Assembly (NCBI GenBank): GCA_947260005.1
Contig: CAMYOL010000058.1
Coordinates: forward strand, 107,040-171,039
Direction of reading: 5' to 3'
DNA: 64,000 bases
Source: an uncultured Ectothiorhodospiraceae bacterium
GTDB lineage: Bacteria; Pseudomonadota; Gammaproteobacteria; UBA6429; Thiohalophilaceae
In this document: positions 34,409-42,100 of the stretch, piece after piece
How positions within the stretch are numbered: position 1 is the first letter of the stretch
Layout: each line of letters opens with the position of its first letter
Notes under the pieces: generated by a model
What the model was told of the DNA's origin: nothing
The model's input: only the letters and a program-made list of their open reading frames with translations
Database searches by the model: none
Position numbers and translations under genes: made by a program

Positions 34409-35776
34409 TCAGAGTCTGCCCCCATTGAATTCTAATCGGCTTTTCAACCGCGGCAGGAGCTCGGGGGCTTGATCCATCTTGATAATAAGATTATAAATAT
34501 CTCTAGCCCTCGCGATATTACCAGATTTTATTTCAGCCATGGCCAAACTACATAATGATGATGTTTTGCTTGGCAATAATGGTGACAGTTTTATAGACTG
34601 CCATAATAATTTTTCACCTGATTCTAGATTATTAAATTGAATATCAATACTACCACGTGTATCCAGAATAGCTGGATCGTTATCCGACATATCAAATGCT
34701 TTTTTTGTATATTTTAATGCCACATCATATTTCGACGCATCATCCTGTATATAGGTAACCCATGCATACAGATTATAGGTATGTGCTATATAATATTTTT
34801 CATCATTATTTACATTTTCAAAGCCTTCGCCAATGATATTTTCTAATGACTTTAAAGCACTTTGGTAATTTTTATTCCCGTACATCGAAGCTACACGCCA
34901 GTACTTAAAAAACAAACTATCCGGGTATTCTTCAGTACCTTTACCAAACCATTTTTCGGCTGTATCGAATAATTTTTCATTATACGCCTCAAATCCATTT
35001 TGGTATAACGTCTTTACCCGAAGCGCCTCATAAACCTCGCGCCGTTTAAAAATACTTTTTATTAAAAACTTACCATCATTATCATACTTAATACCATTAA
35101 CTATAAATGAACGAGGTATGATATTCCGAAAAAAAGTAACTATATTATCAAATGCAAGTATCGTAAATATTTCAATACCCTGAAACCCATAAGCAATTGG
35201 ACGAAGTAATTCTTCCATACCGACAAATACCAGTAGTCCAAGAAAAATAACTAAATTAGTGAGTGGCCCGGCCAGGTAGACTAGAGACATCTTCCATACT
35301 GACTCTTCTTTGTCTTTGAAAACCACGTATGTAAAACCACCTAAAAAAGGTAATTTATTAATAGTCAACGGATAATCAAAAACTTTAAAACTCAGTAACT
35401 TTTGCCCCTGACCAACTTCGATACCAAGCAAGCGAATTTTTAAAGCTAATGCGGTTAAGGCATGACCCGCTTCATGTATTAAGACAACAAAAAAACCCAG
35501 AAAACCCATTAGAACTAAATTAACAATTAACCAGGCTAATTGCGGGTAACCCTGCACGTGGTAGGCAAACAATGCATACCCAATCCATAGTAATCGAAAT
35601 AATAAATATTTAATTAAAGCATTATCTATCGCGAATGACTCACACGATTTACAATAATACTTAGCAGGTGCAATAAAAAATCGCCTTTTTCGAACGAAAG
35701 GTTCTGGTGAGTCATAAATAAACCCACAGTACTCACAGCGTATATTTTCCTGTCCAGACAAACCTTTCCCTTTCAT
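34409..35776 (-). CDS. Site-2-protease-like M50 metalloprotease with zinc ribbon and TPR tail
   Basis: 455 residues. An N-terminal zinc ribbon (CEYCGFIYDS ... YYCKSCESF) is followed by membrane segments. The zinc motif is in VVLIHEAGHALTALALKIRL (HEAGH). YLAGPLTNLVIFLGLLVFV is the usual following helix, and IPRSFIVNGIKYDNDGKF carries a likely Asp third ligand. From about residue 270 the chain is TPR-like (FDTAEKWFGKGTEEYPDSLF; DTRGSIDIQFNNLESGEKLL). It should cut transmembrane substrates within the inner membrane. The neighbouring tiny membrane peptides could be substrates or regulators, which is speculation. Confidence 0.85.
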   Translation of the reverse strand: MKGKGLSGQENIRCEYCGFIYDSPEPFVRKRRFFIAPAKYYCKSCESFAIDNALIKYLLFRLLWIGYALFAYHVQGYPQLAWLIVNLVLMGFLGFFVVLIHEAGHALTALALKIRLLGIEVGQGQKLLSFKVFDYPLTINKLPFLGGFTYVVFKDKEESVWKMSLVYLAGPLTNLVIFLGLLVFVGMEELLRPIAYGFQGIEIFTILAFDNIVTFFRNIIPRSFIVNGIKYDNDGKFLIKSIFKRREVYEALRVKTLYQNGFEAYNEKLFDTAEKWFGKGTEEYPDSLFFKYWRVASMYGNKNYQSALKSLENIIGEGFENVNNDEKYYIAHTYNLYAWVTYIQDDASKYDVALKYTKKAFDMSDNDPAILDTRGSIDIQFNNLESGEKLLWQSIKLSPLLPSKTSSLCSLAMAEIKSGNIARARDIYNLIIKMDQAPELLPRLKSRLEFNGGRL

Positions 35777-35832
35777 TATAGAACTCTTTCTATGCGCGCA
35801 TTCCTACTCAAAACTAACTATCACTGGTGTCT

Positions 35833-35900
35833 GACTTCGGGGCAGGTCTTGGAATGCAACTTTATAAAAAGCATATGTGTTAATGCAAGACTTGACACCA
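35833..35900. repeat. GGGGTCAGGTCTTG family repeat abutting a small gene
   Basis: A diverged copy (GACTTCGGGGCAGGTCTTGG to CAAGACTTGACACCA). Its right edge meets the TAA of the 48-residue ORF exactly at 35901, so the repeat may supply the 3' end of that transcript. Confidence 0.8.
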
Positions 35901-36047
35901 TTATTTCTTCGTGACATAGGGATAAAAGACAAGTAAAAAGATAACCGATATAAGGGATATCAACGCGTAGAAGGCCTTGCGAAATGAAGCTGACTTAGCT
36001 TGATAAAGTCCGTAAATTCGTTCGTATTCTGCCTCTAAAATTGACAT
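35901..36047 (-). CDS. Small single-pass membrane protein (48 residues)
   Basis: The ATG at 36047 is preceded by a perfect AGGAGG at 7-8 nt. A polar Tyr/Glu-rich start (MSILEAEYERIYGLYQAKS) leads to one hydrophobic helix, FYALISLISVIFLLVFY, and a short basic end. No family recognised. It lies just upstream of the site-2-protease gene on the same strand. Confidence 0.65.
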   Translation of the reverse strand: MSILEAEYERIYGLYQAKSASFRKAFYALISLISVIFLLVFYPYVTKK

Positions 36048-36184
36048 GTGATAACCTCCTATTAAACACTTTGATATAACTGGGAAATTAAAATTATTAA
36101 TTCATTTTAATGGCACAGTTTCAAAGCGAAACAATGGGATCAGACACCATTGGTTTAAAAAACGTGGTCTGTCCCCTATTATTT

Positions 36185-36382
36185 CTAATCATTATTTTCA
36201 TTTGGACATGATGTCTCGGGTAAATCTTTATGAAACGGCCAGGGCAAAACTGATAGCACCAAATCACCAAGACTTACCTTTCGCTTACTTCCATCAGAAC
36301 ATGGTGGTAATTCCCGATGAAACGGCCACGGTAGAAGATAAAGAATAATATCGATGCGGCCTAGGTCATGTGTATTTCCCAT
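36185..36382 (-). CDS. Small protein with duplicated PWPFH motif
   Basis: 65 residues. Two similar halves: IDIILYLLPWPFHRELPPCSD and LGDLVLSVLPWPFHKDLPET (second half quoted from Leu). The Leu-Pro-Trp-Pro-Phe-His-[RK]-[ED]-Leu-Pro core is repeated 29 residues apart. It starts 5 nt after the stop of the upstream 21-residue peptide gene, suggesting coupled translation. No family recognised, and its own ribosome-binding site is weak. Confidence 0.5.
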   Translation of the reverse strand: MGNTHDLGRIDIILYLLPWPFHRELPPCSDGSKRKVSLGDLVLSVLPWPFHKDLPETSCPNENND

Positions 36383-36387
36383 TGAAC

Positions 36388-36453
36388 TTAAAACACAAAC
36401 AAAATAGTGATAATGAGGACAATCACAAAGACAAAAGAAATGCTTTCATTCAT
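36388..36453 (-). CDS. Tiny hydrophobic membrane peptide (21 residues)
   Basis: AAGGAG lies 6 nt before the ATG at 36453. The product is MNESISF followed by an unbroken run of Val/Ile/Leu/Phe to the stop, that is, a single membrane helix. In size and composition it resembles type I toxin peptides or small regulatory membrane peptides. No antisense RNA was identified. It heads a short coupled unit with the PWPFH protein. Confidence 0.5.
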   Translation of the reverse strand: MNESISFVFVIVLIITILFVF

Positions 36454-36765
36454 TACCGTCTCCTTTACCTATTACTACTGGCTTATTGGCTCAGTGAACT
36501 GTTAAATATTGAACAATGAATGTTGCAGTGCAAGACCTGACCCTTTCCTTTCATATTTCATCATGCGTGTCTACCTGTTTTCTTGTAACTTGTTGTTTTT
36601 GATCTCATTTATGTGGGGATTCCTCAGGGTCCGCCCCCCCGTTTTGTTTGCCATATAATGGCTCATGATACGGCGCGTCTTACAGTTATCTCGTGGCCTA
36701 TGAGTGAAATTCATCTATACTTAGTTATTATTCATGATTAAATAGTAGCATAGGGAGGGATTATA
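36454..36765. other. Intergenic region between divergent small genes
   Basis: No gene seen. A fragment of the GGGGTCAG repeat family remains at about 36527-36544 (GTGCAAGACCTGACCC). The right end, near 36740-36765, holds AGGGAGGG, which serves the next gene. Confidence 0.4.
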
Positions 36766-37065
36766 ATGGACAAACCAGACCAATTTTATAAAAACCTGAC
36801 ACCATATATTTTTATATTATTAGCTTTTGCCTCTACATCAGCTATTGCCGCTATGGATGTATTTTTAAAGATCGAGATCATTGATGTAAGTGGACCTGGC
36901 GAGGATAATATACCACCCAAAGAGCCATCAAATCTAACAGTAAAATCGAAAGCATCAGAATATACTGAAGGGAAACTGAAAGGTAAGACTTTGTTGTTAA
37001 GAAATAATAAAGGAAAGGTAGTGAAAGCGATTAATGGAACATTTAGATTTAGTTGTCAAAGATAA
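36766..37065 (+). CDS. Hypothetical exported or membrane-anchored protein
   Basis: 99 residues. A hydrophobic segment at about 13-29 (PYIFILLAFASTSAIAA) could be a signal peptide. It is followed by MDVFLKIEIIDVSGPGED, which recalls the first strand of Hcp-type tube proteins (FLKIxGIxG), but the rest does not match and the protein is too short. A good AGGGAGGG precedes the ATG. Function unknown. Confidence 0.5.
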   Translation: MDKPDQFYKNLTPYIFILLAFASTSAIAAMDVFLKIEIIDVSGPGEDNIPPKEPSNLTVKSKASEYTEGKLKGKTLLLRNNKGKVVKAINGTFRFSCQR

Positions 37066-37143
37066 ACGCGTTATTAGCGTAACTCCCAAAAAAGAATAAT
37101 TCTCATAATAAGAAAGAGTATTTTAATTTAGATGGTGGTATCT

Positions 37144-37480
37144 ATGAAATGGATTTCTAGAACGTTATTTATAAGTTTGTATTTCTTACCTTTTTGTTCT
37201 TGTCTTTGAGAAAGTCAATCCATTTTCATCCCATGTAAAGTTACCAGGTGCGAGTGCTTATTTAATTTTTGCTGGTGTGATAAGCATTATTGCAATACGT
37301 ATTGTGGAGAAAATTGATATCCAAACTCGTTTTTTGATTCTCTTAATATTTATAGCACTTTCAGACTATGTGTTAATTCATTTGTTAATTGATAAATATG
37401 ATGAAATATTCTGTCAGAAATATAACTATTGGAATCGCGATCGGCAGAAATGGATCGGGATCGGACATTTCTGGTCGTAA
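37144..37480 (+). pseudogene. Probable frameshifted small membrane-protein gene
   Basis: An ATG at 37144 (GGTGG upstream) starts MKWISRTLFISLYFLPFCSC and stops at 37207-37209. The adjacent frame is open from 37175 to 37480 with no good start. It encodes EKVNPFSSHVKLPGASAYLI and two hydrophobic helices (AYLIFAGVISIIAIRIV; FLILLIFIALSDYVLIHLL). A one-base change around the T5 run at 37191-37195 would join them into one protein of about 110 residues with a signal or anchor. The stop overlaps the first bases of the right 103-bp repeat. Confidence 0.5.
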
Positions 37481-37580
37481 AAACAAACGCCCAATGTCTC
37501 CATCGGGCGTTTTCGTTTTATTTATAGCTTTGTAGTTCTATTTACATGGATTCCCGCCTTCGCGGGAATGACGGCTATCT
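37478..37580. repeat. 103-bp direct repeat, right copy
   Basis: Same orientation as 32657-32759, 98 of 103 bases identical by eye. The left part is a terminator-like hairpin (37485-37512) and the right part the TTCCCGCCTTCGCGGGAA palindrome. The repeat lies between the frameshifted small gene and nrdJb, whose 3' end it follows on the minus strand. Confidence 0.9.
37485..37512. terminator. Bidirectional terminator hairpin within the repeat
   Basis: AAACGCCC (37485-37492) pairs with GGGCGTTT (37505-37512), with further partial pairing of ATG/CAT inside. T-rich tracts follow on both strands. It is suited to ending nrdJb transcripts on the minus strand. Confidence 0.7.
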
Positions 37581-37604
37581 TAGATTTCGGAATGGGATAA
37601 TTAC

Positions 37605-38321
37605 CTATCCACACTTACTATCACCACAATTCAAACAGGTCATGCAACCATCCATTTTGATCATCGCCTTCGTGTTGCACTTACCACACAGTTGCGCGCC
37701 ATCGGGGAAGTCGCTGGCGTTGTCATTCGCTTCGTTGTCTTTGGTGGTTTTTTCATATTGGGCGCGTTTTTCTTCGACCAATTTTTGTTGGTGTTCGTCG
37801 AGGCCGTCGTCTTTGAGCAGGCCAATCATTCTCAGGTGACATTCAATCGCATCACCAATTTCGGCGACTAAGGATGGCATGTATTTTCCGCCCTTCTTGA
37901 AGTAACCACCGCGGGGGTCAAACACCGAGCGCAGTTCTTCGACCAGGAAGGTCACGTCGCCACCTTTTCTGAAGACGGCGGAGATAATTCTTGTTAAGGC
38001 GACGATCCACTGGAAGTGGTCCATGTTTTTTGAGTTGATGAAGATCTCAAACGGGCGGCGCAGTTCGTGTTCAGTACCCGGGTTCAGGATCACGTCGTTG
38101 ATGGTGACATACAATGCGTGTTCGGTGAGCGGGGTTTTAATTTTGTAGGTCGAGCCGAGTAGCATCTCGGGGCGTTCGAGCTTTTCGTGCATTTGCACGA
38201 CATTGTTTTCTGGCTCGGTTTCTCCTCGTGCCTCGGCGAGCGCGGCTTCCGCTGCCTGGTCATCGGCATCGTCTTTGGCGAGCTCGTAACCGACTATTTT
38301 ACTTTTAAATTGTATTGCCAT
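37605..38321 (-). CDS. nrdJb: Ribonucleotide reductase NrdJb (TSCPD/zinc-ribbon subunit)
   Basis: 238 residues. It starts MAIQFKSKIVGYELAK, with an acidic linker to about residue 45. The TSCPD-type domain follows (YVTINDVILNPGTEHELRRP; FEIFINSKNMDHFQWIVALT; GGDVTFLVEELRSVFDP). It ends in a zinc ribbon, CGKCNTKAMIKMDGCMTCLN plus CGDSKCG. In split class II reductases this chain accompanies the catalytic NrdJa. The redox-active C-terminal Cys cluster probably re-reduces the active site. Its start overlaps a small Gln/Arg-rich ORF by 28 bp, and nrdJa lies 0.8 kb upstream on the same strand. Confidence 0.9.
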   Translation of the reverse strand: MAIQFKSKIVGYELAKDDADDQAAEAALAEARGETEPENNVVQMHEKLERPEMLLGSTYKIKTPLTEHALYVTINDVILNPGTEHELRRPFEIFINSKNMDHFQWIVALTRIISAVFRKGGDVTFLVEELRSVFDPRGGYFKKGGKYMPSLVAEIGDAIECHLRMIGLLKDDGLDEHQQKLVEEKRAQYEKTTKDNEANDNASDFPDGAQLCGKCNTKAMIKMDGCMTCLNCGDSKCG

Positions 38322-38419
38322 TGCCTGCGTATCCTCTGCTGTTGTTCATGCAAACGTCTTTGTTGCTGGAGTAATCTTCGTTGTTGTTGTGTTGCCATCG
38401 ACCGTCTTACTGTATTCAT
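38294..38419 (-). CDS. Small Arg/Gln-rich protein overlapping nrdJb
   Basis: 41 residues: MNTVRRSMATQQQRRLLQQQ, then more Arg/Gln and His-Glu-Gln, ending NLKVK. AGGA sits upstream of the ATG at 38419. The 3' end overlaps the nrdJb start in another frame, implying translational coupling. It resembles the other small ORF at 38551-38700 in composition and in the QQQR motif. Highly basic; possibly RNA- or nucleotide-binding. It could also be a leader peptide. Confidence 0.5.
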   Translation of the reverse strand: MNTVRRSMATQQQRRLLQQQRRLHEQQQRIRRQWQYNLKVK

Positions 38420-38550
38420 AGGGTTTCCTAAGTCGTTTTAAATACCGCCCCATTGCTGAGGCGGCTTTAATCGTTACTTAGCACGTATTACCGTATGTGC
38501 TAACCACATGCACATCCTTGTTAGCTTAAGGTCGTCACCCGCCCTCTTCT

Positions 38551-38700
38551 CTACGGAAGAGGGAACACCATGGGTTTCGATTTTCTTTGTTGTAAATCGT
38601 TAATCTTGTGTAATACATCCTGTCGTTGTTGTTGCGCCCGTCTTCGCTTCATGATGGCGCGTTGTAGAAGTACTTCCGTTATGCGTTGGGTTAGTGTCAT
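38551..38700 (-). CDS. Small Arg/Gln-rich protein between nrdJa and nrdJb
   Basis: 49 residues: MTLTQRITEVLLQRAIMKRR, then RAQQQRQDVLHKINDLQQRK and a Pro-ending tail. AGGAG lies 6 nt before the ATG at 38700. An 8-bp hairpin (CCCTCTTC/GAAGAGGG, about 38543-38562) overlaps the stop. It is predicted to be a single basic amphipathic helix. No family recognised. Confidence 0.55.
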   Translation of the reverse strand: MTLTQRITEVLLQRAIMKRRRAQQQRQDVLHKINDLQQRKSKPMVFPLP

Positions 38701-39118
38701 GGTTCGCTCCTGTTATTCAGTCGTTACCTTTGCTACTACTCACTGCTCTATACTTCTTTTCTTTGTTGCTTTACGTCTGTCTTTTTATAAAGACTTAATA
38801 TATTCCTCTTCCACTGCGCGGAAATTCTGGATTCCCGCCTCGGCTCTGGCTCCTGCTTCGCCCTACCGCCTACCTCCATGTAGGCGTCCGCGGGAAAATG
38901 CCCCGCGAGTATGACAGGGGGTTATTTTTCCTGTCACTACATCCTTACATTCTGAGCAAGTCTGACGAGGCTGAGGGTACGTTTTTATCGCGCCTTTCCA
39001 ATATTCTGGATTCCCGCCTCGGCTCTGGCTCCTGCTTCGCCCTACCGCCTACGTCCATGTAGGCGTCCGCGGGAATGACGGGGAAATGGCCTAACACCCC
39101 CTAGTCCGTCAGACTTGC
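38701..39118. other. Repeat-rich spacer between nrdJa and the small ORFs
   Basis: A 73-bp sequence starting ATTCTGGATTCCCGCCTCGG and ending with GTCCGCGGGAA occurs twice in direct orientation, 38824-38896 and 39003-39075, with one mismatch. A perfect 17-bp inverted repeat (TCTGAGCAAGTCTGACG, 38951-38967; complement 39107-39123) has its right arm over the nrdJa stop codon. No gene seen. Confidence 0.6.
38824..39075. repeat. Pair of 73-bp direct repeats with REP-like ends
   Basis: Copies at 38824-38896 and 39003-39075 (72 of 73 identical). Each has TTCCCGCCTCGG at the left and GCGTCCGCGGGAA at the right, able to pair as a stem around a 40-bp interior. This is an expanded version of the TTCCCGC...GCGGGAA palindrome in the 103-bp repeats. 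Confidence 0.85.
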
Positions 39119-42100
39119 TCAGAACTTGCCGTAATAGCCTTCTTTTAACGCATCGTACAAATTCGCCGCGGTATGCACTTCACCGTCATATTCAATCTCT
39201 TCGTTACCCTTCACTTCCAGCACCTGGCCGTCGTCCAGGGTAAATTTATAGGTGGTGTTTTCGAGATCTTTTTCTTTCACCAACACACCCTGGAAGGCCT
39301 CGGGGTTAAAGCGGAAGGTGGTGCAGCCTTTGAGGCCTTTTTTGTAGGCATATTTATAAATGTCTTTGAATTCTTCAAACGGATAATCGGTTGGCACGTT
39401 AGCGGTCTTGGAGATGCTGGAGTCAACCCATTTTTGCGCCGCCGCCTGAATGTCGACATGTTCTTTCGGGGTAATGTCTTCGGCGGTGATGAAGTACTCC
39501 GGTAATTTCTCTTCGTCGGTCTCGCCGTAAGGCATCGCTTTTTCATTAATCATTTCGCGATAGGCCAACAACTCAAATGAATACACATCAACTTTTTCTT
39601 TGCTCTTTTTGCCTTCGCGGATCACGTTGCGGAAATAGTGATGGGCAAACGAAGGCTCGATGCCGTTACTGGCGTTGTTCGCCAGTGATAATGAGATCGT
39701 TCCGGTTGGGGCTATCGAACTGTGATGGGTAAAGCGCGCACCGACCTTGGCTAATTCATCGACTAACCCGGCATCAATCTCGGCAACCTGTTGCATGTAG
39801 CGACTGTATTTGGCGTGCAGTTCTTTGCCTTTCATCTTGTCGCCAATCTTATGACCATCTTTTTTCAATTCCGGGCGACGACGCAGCATGTCGGCGGTGA
39901 TCTCAAAATCGCGCGTCATGATCGGCGCAGGGCCTTTTTCTTTTGCTAACGCTAGGGCCGAACGCCAACCGGTCACCGCCAGTTCCTGGCTGACCTTCTC
40001 GGTAAACTTAACCGATTCTTCCGAACCGTATTTCATGCGTAACATGGTAACCGTGGAACCCAGACCCAAGAAACCCATGCCATGTCGACGCTTATCCAGG
40101 ATCGCCTCACGTTGTCCTTCAAGTGGCAGGCCATTGATCTCCACCACGTTGTCTAACATACGAGTAAAGATGTCGACGGTTTTGTTGAACTCATCCCAGT
40201 CGAATTTGGCTTTATCGGTAAACGGATCGCGTACGAACTTGGTCAGGTTCACGGAACCTAACAAACAGGAACCGTAAGGCGGTAATGGTTGTTCTCCGCA
40301 ATTGTGAGCATGAAGGCCGTTGGCATCAAAGGTGTTAATACCGGGAACCTGAACATCATAAACATCTTCCACACCATCGGCACTTATACTCTCGACACAA
40401 GCAACAAAACGCTCACGGTTTAAATTGCGTTTGTAGTTTGATAGAGATACTTCAAGCCGTTGCTGTTTGTCTGTATCAGAAAAGCCAACTTCATTCATAA
40501 ACTGCTTAAGGTTTTCTCCACTGATCACTAGTTCATGTTGTGCTTTGGTTTGATACTCCTTGCTTCCACCTTTCCCATTCGGCAAAAGACGACTCGTTGC
40601 TTTTCTACGCTCAGTATAGATAGTCGAAACCACACCTAAACGCAATAACATACGTTGCACCGCCTCTAAACGAGGTAAATCAGATTGGGCGAGCCGTACA
40701 CTCACACCTTTTTGTTGTGTGCCTTGCACCGAGCCATCGGCATCAAAGAAACCACGCAGGAAACCTCGATAAAAATCACTGGATGCCATTTCAAGTTCTG
40801 GCGTGATTCCTTTGTCCCCTTGCTGCATACCTAAATCGACCGCTAGATCGCGCAAGGATGTTAATTTCAGGCGAAATTCGTTGCGGCCTTTAATCTCAGA
40901 CCAACCATTAAAATCGGCGCGATGCGGGAAATATTCGGCACAACGAAGTGCTTCCTGCATGACAGCATCGACACCTGAATCCATATACGCATGATCACCA
41001 TTCATTGCCACAGCCGGTTTCCATGCTGACAAGACGGCCGTTTCTGACTTCAATGTACCATCGCCAATAAGTAGCCCCAATAAATAACCTTGCTCGGAAC
41101 TATACTGGCCTTGCCAATCGCAGGCCTTGCGATGATCATTCAACAATACCCGATCACCTGCACGTAGCTGGGCGGCTTCGCACCATTCGGTTTCCGTTGT
41201 ATCACGGGAGTATTTTGTTACGCGTCGTACGCGATGATCTTCGGTCAAACGAAGTTGATGACCTTCTGCTGTTTTTAAACGTACTACAGGTTTAGTTGCT
41301 GTTTTGAAGAATCCTTCCTGCCCAGAAGCATGTCCTTCACCGTCAACCTGGGCAACGAAAGGGATCGAGATTAAATCGCTAACCTGGCGTGGACCTTCAC
41401 TCGTTTGCACCCATGTATCAGACGTAACGCAAGGATTGGTCGCACGAATGTTTTCGCAATACCAGTTGTTGTTCATTTCGTTAACTTTATCGATGAGGAT
41501 AAAACCTGGCTCGGCAAAGTCGTAGGTCGAGGTCATGATCATGTCCCACAACCGATGCGCCTTAATGGTATCGTAGACCTTACATGCAACCAGGCCCTCA
41601 TCATTCACGAGGTAACCTTCAGTCACGGGCCAGTCACGCCAGATCACCTGGGCCGAATCGTTTAAATCCAGTTTATCTTCTTCTATCTCTTTTTCATCGA
41701 TCGGAAACACCAACGGCCAGTCGGCATCGTCGTTAACGGCTTGCATGAAGTCATCGGTAATCAGTAACGACAGGTTAAACTGGCGTAGACGTCCGTCTTC
41801 ACGTTTGGCACGAATAAAATCTTTTACATCGGGGTGACCCACATCGAAGGTGGCCATTTGCGCGCCGCGGCGACCACCGGCCGAAGAAACGGTAAAACAC
41901 ATCTTGTCGTAGATATCCATGAACGACAACGGTCCCGAAGTATAGGCACCCGCACCCGAGACATACGCACCTTTAGGGCGTAAGGTCGAAAATTCATAAC
42001 CGATACCACATCCGGCTTTTAAGGTCAGGCCAGCTTCATGCACTTTATCTAAAATATCGTTCATCGAATCCCGCACCGTACCGGAGACCGTGCAGTTGAT

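Noticed and set aside
30893..36544. CRISPR array
   Set aside because: The repeats are irregularly spaced, differ in length, lack uniform spacers and no cas genes are near.
32657..37580. Transposon with terminal repeats
   Set aside because: The repeats are direct, contain terminator and REP-like parts, no transposase lies between them and no target duplication was seen.
38187..38914. Cys-rich plus-strand frames of 84 and 114 codons
   Set aside because: They are antisense to nrdJb, the small Arg/Gln-rich ORFs and the 73-bp repeat; no ribosome-binding sites.
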